This document shows positions 40,711 through 49,764 of a stretch of DNA of 64,000 nt, piece after piece. The notes beneath the pieces were generated by a model. The model was not told where the DNA came from. It did no database searches and saw only the letters and a list, made by a program, of their open reading frames with translations. The translations under genes were made by a program, and so were the position numbers. The first letter of the stretch is position 1. Every line of letters begins with the position of its first letter. This DNA is from Umezawaea endophytica (GTDB taxonomy: Bacteria > Actinomycetota > Actinomycetes > Mycobacteriales > Pseudonocardiaceae), in the NCBI RefSeq assembly GCF_025061645.1, contig NZ_JANYMP010000006.1, positions 1-64,000 of the forward strand, given 5' to 3'.

Positions 40711-42563
40711 GCGGCCCGGTCGGCGCTGGTGGCCATCAGCCCGGCGTCCGACACGGTCCACAGGTCGTCGCCGATGACGAGCGAGCGGCGCACCACGCCC
40801 GTGGGGTGCTTGACGGTGCCGAGGTCGCTGAACCCGTTGTCGGACAAGCGGAGCATGAGCGACCCGCCGCCGTCAACGCCGGCCCGGTCGGCCAGCGGCA
40901 GCACGAGCAGGCCGGTGGGCGACCAGTACAGGAACGCGTGCGCGTCGTACTCGACCTCGCTGCTCGCGCCGGGGAGGTGGTACTGCGCGAGGCGCACCGG
41001 CTTGGCCGGTTCGCTCACGTCGAACAGCGACACCTGCGTCCCGGTGACCCGGCCGCGGTCGGTCGCGTCCTGGCCGACGCCGATCAGCCTGCCGTCACCG
41101 GCCGGGTGCAGGTACGCGGAATAGCCGTTGATCTTCAGCTCGCCCACCACCTGCGGCTTCGCCGGGTCGGCGAGGTCGAGCGTGTAGAGCGGGTCGGTCT
41201 GCCGGAACGTGACCACGTAGCCGACGTCACCGAGGAACCGGACGCTGTAGATCCGTTCCCCCACACCGAGTCCGTCGACCTGGCCGGTCCGCACGAGGGT
41301 GTCGCCCTCGCGCCGGAGCACCGTGACGGAGCTCTGCGACTTGGCCCGCCCGGACGATGTCGTGGTCGCGACCCGCAGGTGCCCCGCGTGCTCGGAGAAC
41401 GAGTACTGGTTGAGCGGGATCCCGTTCACCACGCCCGAGGCGACGTGCTTCGGCGGACCGGGCTGGGAGATGTCGAACTGGTGGATCGCGGTCGACGGGT
41501 TCGGCGCGACCTTCCCCCTGGCCTGGAAGACCTGCCGCTGGTCGGCGACGTAGAGGTTCTTCTCCGACCCGTAGACGGTGTCGCCCGACGCGACGATCGA
41601 CACCGGGTCGCCGGTGCCCAGCGCTGCGGCGAGGTCGAACGTGAGCACGGTCAGCAGCGAGGAAGCCGTTGGCTGGCGCGGGAAGCTGACCCTCGAGCAG
41701 TCGACCAGCGTGCCGTCGGCGCGGGAGGTCGGGGTGGTCAGCTCGTAGCGCGGCAGCCACGCGGAGACCGGCGCGTCCTGGAGGATCCGCTCGTTCTCCC
41801 GCAGGGCCTGCGCGGTCGTGCGGACGCCGTCCGGGTAGACGTAGTTCAGCCGGGGCCACGAGCTGACGACGACCCGCGCCACACCGCCGATCTGCCGAGC
41901 GTCGACGTAGGCGCCGTCGACCGACAGCGTGCCGATCTCCTTCGGCGCGCCGGACAGGTCGACCAGCACCAGGCTCGCACCGCCGGTGGGCGCGAACTCG
42001 TTGGGCGCCAACGGCTTCTCCAGCACCGCGAGTGACGTGGTGACGACGAGGGCGCGGTCACCGCTGAGCAGGAGCTGGGAGATCGCCGCACCGGGCAGTT
42101 CGAGCGAACCCGTGACGGCGCGGGACGCCACGTCCACGACCCGCAGGGTTCCGTCGACGACGGTGATGATCCGCTTGCCGTCGGTCTTCACCAGGTCGGG
42201 CTCGTCGACGCCCGCTTCCTGGGCGTTCGTGGTCGAGTGGTCCGGCGTGTCCGCCTGCGGTGGCGCGGCGGGAGCCGCCTTCTGCCGCGAGTCGGCGGCC
42301 ACCCCGGCTTCGGAGTTCATCACCACGCCGCCCTCGTCGGTGGCGTACGCGCCTCTGCCGTACTCGGTGAGGTGCGGTCGTTCAGCCGCTCTGAACTGCG
42401 ACAGCACCTCGTCGCACGAGTCGTAGGCCACCAGTTCGACCGGACCGGACGCGGTGGCGACCGGCGGCACCAGGACCGATCCCCTGTCCAGCACCGCGGG
42501 CGCGGACGCCGCGCACACCCCGACGACGACGATCCCCGCCAACACCATTCCCGAGCGCTTCAT
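40683..42563 (-). CDS. exported beta-propeller domain protein
   Basis: 626 residues. Residues 1-25 (SGMVLAGIVVVGVCAASAPAV) form a signal or lipoprotein-like segment. The rest matches the secreted beta-propeller family PF09826: NAQEAGVDEPDLVKTDGKRI is its diagnostic opening, followed by repeated short blades such as LRVVDVASRAVTGSLELPG, YTLDLADPAKPQVVGELKINGYSAYLH (split at LDLADP) and LFDVSEPAKPVRLAQY. Function unknown; probably a surface scaffold or sensor. The C-terminal blades and WTVSDAGLM segment end near the stop. No ribosome site precedes the ATG on this strand, so translation may be leaderless or start a few codons later. Confidence 0.88.
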   Translation of the reverse strand: MKRSGMVLAGIVVVGVCAASAPAVLDRGSVLVPPVATASGPVELVAYDSCDEVLSQFRAAERPHLTEYGRGAYATDEGGVVMNSEAGVAADSRQKAAPAAPPQADTPDHSTTNAQEAGVDEPDLVKTDGKRIITVVDGTLRVVDVASRAVTGSLELPGAAISQLLLSGDRALVVTTSLAVLEKPLAPNEFAPTGGASLVLVDLSGAPKEIGTLSVDGAYVDARQIGGVARVVVSSWPRLNYVYPDGVRTTAQALRENERILQDAPVSAWLPRYELTTPTSRADGTLVDCSRVSFPRQPTASSLLTVLTFDLAAALGTGDPVSIVASGDTVYGSEKNLYVADQRQVFQARGKVAPNPSTAIHQFDISQPGPPKHVASGVVNGIPLNQYSFSEHAGHLRVATTTSSGRAKSQSSVTVLRREGDTLVRTGQVDGLGVGERIYSVRFLGDVGYVVTFRQTDPLYTLDLADPAKPQVVGELKINGYSAYLHPAGDGRLIGVGQDATDRGRVTGTQVSLFDVSEPAKPVRLAQYHLPGASSEVEYDAHAFLYWSPTGLLVLPLADRAGVDGGGSLMLRLSDNGFSDLGTVKHPTGVVRRSLVIGDDLWTVSDAGLMATSADRAAQLAWVPFR

Positions 42564-42655
42564 GGCAGGAGGACGGTGGTGGGGGCGGATCGCGTTGCAA
42601 GGGAAGCGGAATTGCCGGGAGACCCGGAGGTCCCCCGGCACTTCCCTTGCCGGAA

Positions 42656-43471
42656 CTAGGAGTTGATCTGCTGCGTGATCAGCGTCGCGAAGTTCGAGAC
42701 CCTGGTGTAGACGCCGGGGTACCCGGCGGCCGCGCAGCCCTCGCCCCACGAGGTGATGCCGATCAGCTTGCCGCCCGCGACGAGCGGGCCGCCCGAGTCG
42801 CCCTGGCAGGTGTCGGTGCCGCCCTGGGTGTAGCCCGCGCAGACCATGTGCGCCGACTTGAAGTCCGAGCCGTACGCCGAGGAGCAGGTCGCGTTGCTGG
42901 TCAGCGGCACGGTGGCTTTGAGCAGGTAGCGCGACGCCGAACCACCGGAGGACGTGGTGCCCCAGCCGAGGATCGTGCTGGACGTGCCCGCCGCGTACAG
43001 CGCGGTGTCGGACGACGTGGCGATCGGGAGCCTGGCCTGGGTCAGGTTGCGGTCCAGGGTCAGCACCGAGACGTCGTTGCCCTGGGTCGCGTCCCGGTAG
43101 CTCGGGTGGATCCAGATCTTCGTGACGCGCGCGACGACGCCCGCGGTGGACTGCTTGTCGTCGCGGCCGGCCACGACGCGGACCACGGAGGGCGAGTCGC
43201 CGACCGTGCAGTGCGCGGCCGTGACGACCTTGTTGGCGGCGACCAGCGTGCCGCCGCAGTACTGCGAGCCGCCGCTGGTGGCCAGGTAGACCACCCACGG
43301 GTAGGTGCTGGTGCTGGCACGGGTGCCGCCCACGATCTGGGCACCGACCTCACCGTCGGTGGTCGGGGGTGCCGGAGCTGCCGCGGCCACGCTGAAACCC
43401 GCCAGTGGGAGCAGAATCGCCACCACGAGCGCGCCCAGCCAGGACCGAAGGCGGTGCAGGGTTGCCGCCAT
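42656..43471 (-). CDS. secreted trypsin-like serine protease (S1A)
   Basis: 271 residues from ATG with AAGGAG six bases upstream. Signal peptide of about 37 residues (LGALVVAILLPLAGFSVAAAA), a short propeptide and the mature N-terminus IVGGTRAS. The catalytic triad is complete: His in VVTAAHC, Asp in GNDVSVLTL, Ser in TCQGDSGGPL. The Asp in TDTCQGDSGG at the base of the S1 pocket predicts cleavage after Arg/Lys. Cysteine pairs fit the trypsin fold. Resembles Streptomyces griseus trypsin-like proteases used for extracellular protein breakdown and developmental proteolysis. Divergent from FKBP, sharing a 159-bp intergenic region. Confidence 0.95.
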   Translation of the reverse strand: MAATLHRLRSWLGALVVAILLPLAGFSVAAAAPAPPTTDGEVGAQIVGGTRASTSTYPWVVYLATSGGSQYCGGTLVAANKVVTAAHCTVGDSPSVVRVVAGRDDKQSTAGVVARVTKIWIHPSYRDATQGNDVSVLTLDRNLTQARLPIATSSDTALYAAGTSSTILGWGTTSSGGSASRYLLKATVPLTSNATCSSAYGSDFKSAHMVCAGYTQGGTDTCQGDSGGPLVAGGKLIGITSWGEGCAAAGYPGVYTRVSNFATLITQQINS

Positions 43472-43630
43472 GATCATCTCCTTGGGTTGTGACCCCGTTT
43501 CCGGGGTGCACACAGAGCAACAGACCGACTACTGCCGCCACAAGCTCCACTAGACGTAGGCCATTCGGCAGCGTCGACGGCGACGTGATTGACTCGCCGG
43601 CAGACCTGTTCCCGTTCGAGGAGGACCCGC

Positions 43631-44005
43631 ATGGCCACGCAGAAGCCCGAAGTCGACCTGGTCGAGGGCCCGCCGCCCGCCGACCTGGTCATCAACGACC
43701 TCACGGTCGGCGACGGGCCCGAGGCCACGCCGGGCCAGGCCGTCACCGTGCACTACGTCGGCGTCTCGTACGCCACCGGCGAGGAGTTCGACTCCTCCTG
43801 GAGCCGCAACGACCCGTTCCGGTTCCCGCTCGGTGGCGGCCGCGTCATCGCGGGCTGGGACAAGGGCGTCGCGGGCATGAAGGTCGGTGGCCGCCGCCAG
43901 CTCGTCATCCCGCCGCACCTCGCCTACGGCGACCGCGGCGCCGGTTCGGCCATCAAGCCGGGCGAGACGCTGATCTTCGTGGTGGACCTGCTCGCCGTGA
44001 GCTGA
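43631..44005 (+). CDS. FKBP-type peptidyl-prolyl isomerase
   Basis: 124 residues from ATG with GAGGAGG upstream. A single FKBP domain: PGQAVTVHYVGVSYATGEEFDSSW, FPLGGGRVIAGWDKGVAGMKVGGRR, IPPHLAYGDRGAGSAIKPGETLIFVVDLL, each containing the aromatic and Asp residues of the prolyl-binding pocket. No signal peptide, so it is cytoplasmic and helps fold client proteins. A strong hairpin terminator follows. It has no clear link to the toxin locus downstream. Confidence 0.93.
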   Translation: MATQKPEVDLVEGPPPADLVINDLTVGDGPEATPGQAVTVHYVGVSYATGEEFDSSWSRNDPFRFPLGGGRVIAGWDKGVAGMKVGGRRQLVIPPHLAYGDRGAGSAIKPGETLIFVVDLLAVS

Positions 44006-44021
44006 CCGCCCCCGCTTCCCC

Positions 44022-44055
44022 GCAGCCCGTCCGCTCCCCGGAGCGGGCGGGCTGC
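44022..44055 (+). terminator. hairpin terminator after FKBP
   Basis: A 16-bp stem with one G-T pair: 44022-44037 (GCAGCCCG start) pairs with 44040-44055, leaving two unpaired loop bases. It separates FKBP from the YbaB/effector locus. Confidence 0.75.
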
Positions 44056-44155
44056 GTCGTGCTCTGGTCCGTTCGGGGTATTTGATCCGTACCGGAACCA
44101 GCGCGTTCCACCGTGCGTCATTCTTTCCGGTGAAGTTGTTCGCCTGGGGGAAGGA

Positions 44156-44689
44156 ATGGCGGTGCCTGACGACGTCGGCGGGTCCGAGCGGATGCTCGCG
44201 CAGTGGGAGACCAGCATCCGGGAGAAGGCCGAGCGCTACCAGGACATGGCCGAGCGCGTGCAGGGCCTGTCGATCACCGAGACCTCCAGGGACGGCACGA
44301 TCAGGCTGACGATCGGGTCGAACGGCATCCTGTCCTCTGTGGACATCGCGGAATCGGCGCGGGACAAGCGGATGTCCGAGGTCTCCGCCGAGATCATGCG
44401 GACGTTGCAGAAGGCCCAGTCGCGCATCCCCGAACTGCTCCAGCAGGCCATGGCCGAGACCATCGGCACGCAGGACGAGACCGCGAACGTGCTGTTCGCC
44501 GAGGCGCGCAAGAACTTCCCGCCCGCGCCCGCCGAGGACGTGCCGCCGCCGGTCAACCAGGAGCTGCGGTTCGGCATCGAGGACGACCAGCCGCCACGAC
44601 CCGTTCCACCGCAGGCACCACCGGCACCGCGCCGTCCCCGCCGTCCGGACGACGACGAGGACTTCGACGGCGGCTCGTTCCTGTCCTGA
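44156..44689 (+). CDS. YbaB/EbfC-family DNA-binding protein of the effector locus
   Basis: 177 residues from an ATG with GGGGGAAGGA upstream. Residues 10-115 follow the YbaB fold used by nucleoid-associated EbfC proteins: a long N-terminal helix (RMLAQWETSIREKAERYQDM), strand DGTIRLTIGSNGILSSVDI and a C-terminal helix ELLQQAMAETIG. A Pro-rich, Arg-rich and Asp-rich tail (PPRPVPPQAPPAPRRPRR then DDDEDFDGG) follows. YbaB-like genes commonly precede ESX substrates in actinomycetes; whether the protein is a chaperone, a secreted partner or a regulator is unknown. First gene of a tight run with the next two, 17 bp before the EspC-like start. Confidence 0.82.
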   Translation: MAVPDDVGGSERMLAQWETSIREKAERYQDMAERVQGLSITETSRDGTIRLTIGSNGILSSVDIAESARDKRMSEVSAEIMRTLQKAQSRIPELLQQAMAETIGTQDETANVLFAEARKNFPPAPAEDVPPPVNQELRFGIEDDQPPRPVPPQAPPAPRRPRRPDDDEDFDGGSFLS

Positions 44690-44706
44690 TCGCGTTGGGG
44701 GTTCTC

Positions 44707-45012
44707 ATGGCCGACAAGTTCGAGGTCCTCGGTGAGGCCCTGGACGGGCACCGCAAGCAGCTCGACGACCTCTCCGAACGATTGCGCGGCGCGCTCGACG
44801 CCGCCCGCACGGTCAGCATGCCGACCGACGCGTACGGCATCCTGTGCCAGCCGTTCCGGATGATGCTCGACCCGGTCGAGCAGTGGGGCTTGGACGCGCT
44901 GAACGGTGCGGTGGAAGCGATGGACGCCACCGCGACCGGCGTCAACACCTCGGTCAAGCAGTACCGGCAGCAGGACGACGACATCGCCGACGTGTTCCGG
45001 AGCGGTGCCTGA
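44707..45012 (+). CDS. EspC-like ESX (type VII) substrate
   Basis: 101 residues, all helical, no signal peptide. A first helix (FEVLGEALDGHRKQLDDLSERLRGAL), a loop DAYGILCQPF and a second helix (VEAMDATATGVNTSVKQYRQQDDDIADVF) give the helix-turn-helix layout of the EspC/WXG100-like family PF10824. Such proteins are co-exported with a larger partner by ESX/type VII systems; the GILCQPF loop takes the place of the WXG turn. Its stop overlaps the start of the effector gene (TGATG), which suggests coupled synthesis and that it is the effector's secretion partner. Confidence 0.82.
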   Translation: MADKFEVLGEALDGHRKQLDDLSERLRGALDAARTVSMPTDAYGILCQPFRMMLDPVEQWGLDALNGAVEAMDATATGVNTSVKQYRQQDDDIADVFRSGA

Positions 45013-48000
45013 TGACGAACCCGCTCGTCGCGCAGGCCCCGCAGGAGGGCTCCGGGTTCAACCAGGGCACCGGCGACAACGGCTGGGCCACCGGGATCTC
45101 CATCGCCGAGTCGGCCATGGACACGTTCAACGGCTTCAAGGAGGGCAACTGGATCGAGGGCGGGCTGGGCGTCGTCGGCCTGGCCGCGGACGCCGCGTCG
45201 ATGGCGATCGACCCGTTCGGGACGTTGATGTCATCGGCGGCGTCGTTCCTGATGGAGCACGTCCAGCCGTTGAAGGACATGCTCGACTGGCTGGCGGGCG
45301 ACCCGCCCGTGATCGAGTCGTACTCCACGACGTGGAACAACGTCGCCACCGAGATGGGCAAGATCAGCCAGGACTACGCCGCCGCGCTGAAGTCCGGCAC
45401 CGAGGGGTGGACCGGCGTCGCCGCGGACGCCTACCGGGCGGCCGCCGCGCAGCAGGGTGACGCGCTGGCCGGCGCGGCCAGCGCCGCCGGGTCCGTCGGC
45501 ACTGTCGTCGGCGTCATGGGCATGGTCGTGGCGTTCGTGCGCGAGATGGTCCGCGACCTGATCGCCGACCTGGTGGCCAAGCTGATCGCGTGGGTGCTGG
45601 AAGCGGTGTTCTCGCTGGGTTTCGGGACGCCGGTGATCGTCGCGCAGGCGATCACCGCGATCGCGAAGTGGGCCGCGCGCATCGCGAAGCTCGTGCAGAA
45701 GCTGCTGGACACCATCAAGAAGGTCTCGCCGATGCTCAAGCGTCTGGTGGAGGTCTTCGAGAAGATCATGAAGGTGCTGGGGAAGCTCGCGGGCAAGGCG
45801 ACCGGGCTGGACGTGCTCGGCACGAAGATCGACAATCCGGGGTTCGTGCGCCGGACTGGGCGGGACGGCGTGGACGGGCCGTCCGGTGGCCGTGGCGGCG
45901 GGTCGGACGGGTCGGACGGGTCGGACGGGTCGGGTCCCGACGGCGACGCACCCGGCTCCGGACCTGACAGCACGTCACCATCGAGGACCACAACGGAGCC
46001 CGGCTCTCCCGGCACGCCTGGTTCTCCTGGCTCTCCCGGCGGGGGTTCGCCTGGGGGCACGTCGTCCGGGGGCAACTCGCCGGACGGGACATCACCGGGC
46101 GGGAGTTCGCCCAGCGGTGGTTCGCCCAGTAGCTCTTCACCTGGGGGCAGCTCACCGGGTGGCAGCTCACCCGGTGGAAGTTCACCCAGCGGAAGTTCGC
46201 CCGGCGGAAGTTCGCCCGGCGGAAGTTCGCCCAGCGGGAACTCGCCCAGCAGCACTTCATCCGGCGGCACGTCGTCGTCTCCTGGTGGCCCTTCGCCTTC
46301 ACCTGACGGGCCGTCGTCGTCGCCCGGTTCGCCGACCCCGCACAGCGGCAGCACGCCGTCGAGCCCCGCTCCGGGTGGCCGTGCTCCGGACGGTGGTCCT
46401 GGCCCTTCGCCGTCGGCTCACGGTCCCGACTCCACGCCGTCCGGCCACAGCCCGACCGGCCAGAGCACGACCCCGAGCAGCAGCCCGACACCCGCACCAC
46501 CGCGCACGGACCAGACGCACTCGGCGAGCACGACCACGCCCGACGCGCCGTCCAGGCCCGACCAGCCGAACGCCGCTCCCCGTGACACCACCCCGTCATC
46601 CGCTCCCCCGCAGCAGGGACCGGCGGGCGGCGCACCCCACGGCGGCGGCTCGCCCGGCGGCGCACCGAGCGCGGGTGGTCCGCCCAGGACCGGTGGCGGC
46701 GGGTGGACCGGGACGTCCGGCCACCGCGGCGACACCGCGTCCGGCATCCCGCAGTCCCGCACACCCGACAGCACCCCACGACCACAACACGCAGGCCCAC
46801 CACCGCAAGCACGACCACCCTTCGCCGGTCCCCCACAGGCGGGCCCACCGCACACCAGCCCTTCACACGCCGGCCCCTCACACACCAACCCTTCGCACGC
46901 CGGCCCCTCAAACGCCGGTCCCCCACAGTCGGGTCCACCGCACACCAGCCCCTCGCACGCTGGCCCCTCACACACGAGCCCCTCGAACGCCGGTCCCCCA
47001 CAGGCCGGTCCCCCACACGCGGGCCCACCACCCGTCCGACATCCCCAGGCCGGACCTCCCCACGCCGGACCGCCGCACACCGGCCCCGTCCGCCCATCCC
47101 AGGCCGGACCGCCACACACCAGACCCACCCGCCCACCCCAGTCCGGCCCACCACACGCCGGACCCACCCGACCTCCCCAGGCCGGTCCACCCCACGCGGG
47201 CCCGCCCCAGACGAGGCCCCCACACCAGGGCCCGCCGCACCAGAACACCCCCCACCAGCCACAACCCCGCGGCCCGGTGGCCCAGCCGCACGCCCCGCAC
47301 CACACCCCGGACACCCCACCGCGGCACCACGGCCCCGACGGCCCACCGCACCAGCCCGGCCCCGACGGCCCACCGCACCAGCCCGACCCGCGGCCGAACA
47401 TCGACGAGGCGCACGCGCGGCACGGCGAAACCACCCCCGCCGGCGTCTCGCACCACCGCGGCGACTCCGACATGGGCGACCTGCCCAGCCGCGTCCCGAA
47501 CGACCCGCGCTACTTCACCGCCGACGTGCACATCACCCCCGACGGCCGCGCCCGCATCGGCAACCACTCCTACAGCCCCGAGGAGTACGGGGACCTGTTG
47601 CGCCGCAGCGGCTGGGACGGCAAGACCCCGATCCGGCTGATCGGCTGCGACGCGGGCAGCAACGACTTCGCCCGTCGCCTCGCGGCCCACACCGACGCCC
47701 CCGTGCTGGCCCCCACGAAACCGGCGTGGACCGACAGCCAGGGCCGCGTCTACACCTCCGACGCCGAGGTGGACGCCCACGGCAACCGCCAGCCGAAGAT
47801 CCCGCCGAACGGCGAGTGGGAAACCCACCACCCGGACGGCACCAGGGCCAAGGCGAGCGAGGACGGCTTCGTCCCCGGCACGCACGACAAGGACAAGGAC
47901 GGGCTCGACCCGAGCAGCGCCAGGGACCGCGCCGCCACCGACCCGGACGAGGCGCGCGCGGCCAGGGACCGGGCGGTCGAGCGCGCCAACACGGACAACG

Positions 48001-48914
48001 ACTTCTTCAAGAAGCACTACCGGGAAGACGGCCACCGCCTGAGCGCCGATCGCATGGTCGACGGGCACCCGCTGCCGAAGATCAGCAGGGACCCCGACAC
48101 CGGCAAGTGGCGGGCCACCGAGGACGCACCGCCTCCCATGCCGAAGAAGGACAAGCCCACTCCCGACGGCAAACCGGACGGCAGCGCGGACACCCTGCCC
48201 GAGAAGAACCGCGAGACCATCGACAAGGCCGTCGAACGCCGCACCAAGGCCATCGAGGAGGACGTCAAGGCCGAGAAGCCCTTGGGGAAGGCCAAGACGG
48301 AGCTGGAGGATGCCAAGAAGGAGGTCGAGGCCGCCCAGCAGCGGCTGGCCACCGAGGACAGCCCCGAGGCCAGGAAGGCGCACGAGGACGCGAAGTCCAA
48401 AGAGGACGCCGCGCAGCGGGAGTACGACGAGCAGAAGGAAAGCCACCGGGCCCCGCACCACGAGATGGGCAAGGCGGGCGAGGACCTCGGCGACAAGGCA
48501 GCCGAACTCCACGCCATCCCGGAGCACTTCGAAGGCGCGCAACGCATCGACAACCGCGCGGACGGCAACAACCGCTTCGACCAGATCTGGCGCCGCGAGG
48601 ACGGCGGCTTCGTCGTGGTCGAGGCGAAGGCCCCCACCGCCGAACTCGGCGCCCGCGACAGCCTGACCGGCCGCAAGGTCCAGCAAGGACGTCTGGACTA
48701 CTTCGAGGCCATCCTGGCCGAGATGGACAAGAGGGGCGCGTTCGACGACGTCGAGGGTGATCTCGCCGACGAGCTGCGGGAAGCGCTCAAGGCGGGCAAC
48801 GTGGACTACGTCATGGTCAAGGCCAAGGTCGACGCCGGTGGCGAGTACAACGGATACGCTCTGACCCACTTCGACCTGGACAAGGAGGCGCAGCCGGGTG
48901 GCTACCACGGTTGA
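45012..48914 (+). CDS. large WXG-type polymorphic toxin with PD-(D/E)XK-like C-terminal domain
   Basis: 1300 residues. Residues about 1-250 form a WXG100-like export domain (WXG-type turn EGWTGVAADAYR) with a hydrophobic helical stretch. Residues 286-800 are a disordered stalk of SPGG/SSPSG repeats (about 337-440) and AGPPH-type Pro/His repeats (about 597-797). Residues 800-960 contain VSHHRGDSD, YFTADVHITPDG (H840), GNHSYSPEEY (H852) and IRLIGCDAGSNDFARRLA (C879), a module I read as a caspase/C80-like cysteine protease. A charged coiled region follows, then a nuclease-like tip: RFDQIW (D1190) and VVVEAKA (E1204, K1206) match PD-(D/E)XK. Immunity is probably the next gene. Confidence 0.87.
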   Translation: MTNPLVAQAPQEGSGFNQGTGDNGWATGISIAESAMDTFNGFKEGNWIEGGLGVVGLAADAASMAIDPFGTLMSSAASFLMEHVQPLKDMLDWLAGDPPVIESYSTTWNNVATEMGKISQDYAAALKSGTEGWTGVAADAYRAAAAQQGDALAGAASAAGSVGTVVGVMGMVVAFVREMVRDLIADLVAKLIAWVLEAVFSLGFGTPVIVAQAITAIAKWAARIAKLVQKLLDTIKKVSPMLKRLVEVFEKIMKVLGKLAGKATGLDVLGTKIDNPGFVRRTGRDGVDGPSGGRGGGSDGSDGSDGSGPDGDAPGSGPDSTSPSRTTTEPGSPGTPGSPGSPGGGSPGGTSSGGNSPDGTSPGGSSPSGGSPSSSSPGGSSPGGSSPGGSSPSGSSPGGSSPGGSSPSGNSPSSTSSGGTSSSPGGPSPSPDGPSSSPGSPTPHSGSTPSSPAPGGRAPDGGPGPSPSAHGPDSTPSGHSPTGQSTTPSSSPTPAPPRTDQTHSASTTTPDAPSRPDQPNAAPRDTTPSSAPPQQGPAGGAPHGGGSPGGAPSAGGPPRTGGGGWTGTSGHRGDTASGIPQSRTPDSTPRPQHAGPPPQARPPFAGPPQAGPPHTSPSHAGPSHTNPSHAGPSNAGPPQSGPPHTSPSHAGPSHTSPSNAGPPQAGPPHAGPPPVRHPQAGPPHAGPPHTGPVRPSQAGPPHTRPTRPPQSGPPHAGPTRPPQAGPPHAGPPQTRPPHQGPPHQNTPHQPQPRGPVAQPHAPHHTPDTPPRHHGPDGPPHQPGPDGPPHQPDPRPNIDEAHARHGETTPAGVSHHRGDSDMGDLPSRVPNDPRYFTADVHITPDGRARIGNHSYSPEEYGDLLRRSGWDGKTPIRLIGCDAGSNDFARRLAAHTDAPVLAPTKPAWTDSQGRVYTSDAEVDAHGNRQPKIPPNGEWETHHPDGTRAKASEDGFVPGTHDKDKDGLDPSSARDRAATDPDEARAARDRAVERANTDNDFFKKHYREDGHRLSADRMVDGHPLPKISRDPDTGKWRATEDAPPPMPKKDKPTPDGKPDGSADTLPEKNRETIDKAVERRTKAIEEDVKAEKPLGKAKTELEDAKKEVEAAQQRLATEDSPEARKAHEDAKSKEDAAQREYDEQKESHRAPHHEMGKAGEDLGDKAAELHAIPEHFEGAQRIDNRADGNNRFDQIWRREDGGFVVVEAKAPTAELGARDSLTGRKVQQGRLDYFEAILAEMDKRGAFDDVEGDLADELREALKAGNVDYVMVKAKVDAGGEYNGYALTHFDLDKEAQPGGYHG

Positions 48915-49764
48915 GCGTCACGAGCCCGACATCCCCGTGTCCGACCGGGGTCTTGAGCGGCTCGGCAAGTCGTTGGACCGCGACATCGCCTCCGCGACCA
49001 CCGACCCGGACGAACTCGGTGGCGCGCTCAGCACGGCGCTCATCCTGCTCGGCGCCAGGTGCGTGTCGGACCCCACCGCGAACAAGCTCGAGACCTGGGA
49101 GAGCGTCGTCGCGGCCATGCAGGTGTCCTCGGCGCTGTTCGCCACCGCGAACGCCGAGCCGGGTGCCGAGGTGGAGTGCCGGATCGCGGGTGAGGTCAGG
49201 ACGCTGCCCGGTACGGGGCCGAACCGGCACACCGACGCGGGCAACTGGCTGACGGCGTTCTGGCTGGCCGTGGTGTGCCGTGACACCGCGCGCCTCGACC
49301 TGCTCGCCGCCACGCCGCTCGACCTGCTGCGGGCCTCGGGCGCCCAGTACGAGGCCTTCGTCTACGACTGGGTCGACGCGCTGCGGACCTACTGGTCGGA
49401 GGGTGACGGGCTCGCCGACAAGATCCAGGCCGCCATCGTGGGCAGTGATCCCGAGGTGGCGACGTCGGTGAGCCGGGACCTGCTCCTCAAGATCCTCTAC
49501 CCGCCGCTCCCGGTGTTCTACCGCTTCGTGGGCGACGAGCACGACGAGTTCAACGCCGCCCTGCTCCAGGCCGTCGAACTCCACAAGGACTTCTTCACCT
49601 CGGGCGACGAGGACCGGTTCCGGGACCCCACCGGGTTCGTCGCGCTCGCCCCGCTGGCACTGGCCTGCCTGGCGCACGACGCGGAGTTCCCCGTCGAGGT
49701 CGAATCGGGTTACCTGCCGGAACACCTGGTCAAACGCTCCTGGCTGGGCGAGTTCCCGACGTGA
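48898..49764 (+). CDS. Imm49-family immunity protein
   Basis: 288 residues from GTG, overlapping the toxin stop by 17 bp, with AAGGAGG upstream. All-helical with the Imm49 pattern I recognise from streptomycete loci: ILLGARCVSDPTANKLETWE, AGNWLTAFWLAVVCRDTARLDLL, YDWVDALRTYWSEG, ILYPPLPVFYRF and the terminal PVEVESGYLPEHLVKRSWLGEFPT (ends shown as EVESGYLP and WLGEFPT). It should bind and neutralise the C-terminal nuclease of the adjacent toxin inside the producer. Direct overlap of the genes supports that pairing. Confidence 0.88.
   Translation: MATTVERHEPDIPVSDRGLERLGKSLDRDIASATTDPDELGGALSTALILLGARCVSDPTANKLETWESVVAAMQVSSALFATANAEPGAEVECRIAGEVRTLPGTGPNRHTDAGNWLTAFWLAVVCRDTARLDLLAATPLDLLRASGAQYEAFVYDWVDALRTYWSEGDGLADKIQAAIVGSDPEVATSVSRDLLLKILYPPLPVFYRFVGDEHDEFNAALLQAVELHKDFFTSGDEDRFRDPTGFVALAPLALACLAHDAEFPVEVESGYLPEHLVKRSWLGEFPT

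Noticed and set aside
39873-42035. 720-residue plus-strand frame across EI24 and the beta-propeller gene
   Set aside because: It crosses two real genes in the wrong frame or strand and shows no family pattern.
46100-47230. Possible intergenic tandem repeats at the effector locus
   Set aside because: The repeats keep a single open reading frame and encode the Pro/Gly/His-rich stalk, so they are coding.
45886-48908. Several 350-680 residue frames on both strands over the effector gene
   Set aside because: They are Pro/Arg/His- or Gly/Val-rich translations of the same repeats. Only the 45012 frame has the export head, IGC module and VEAKA motif.
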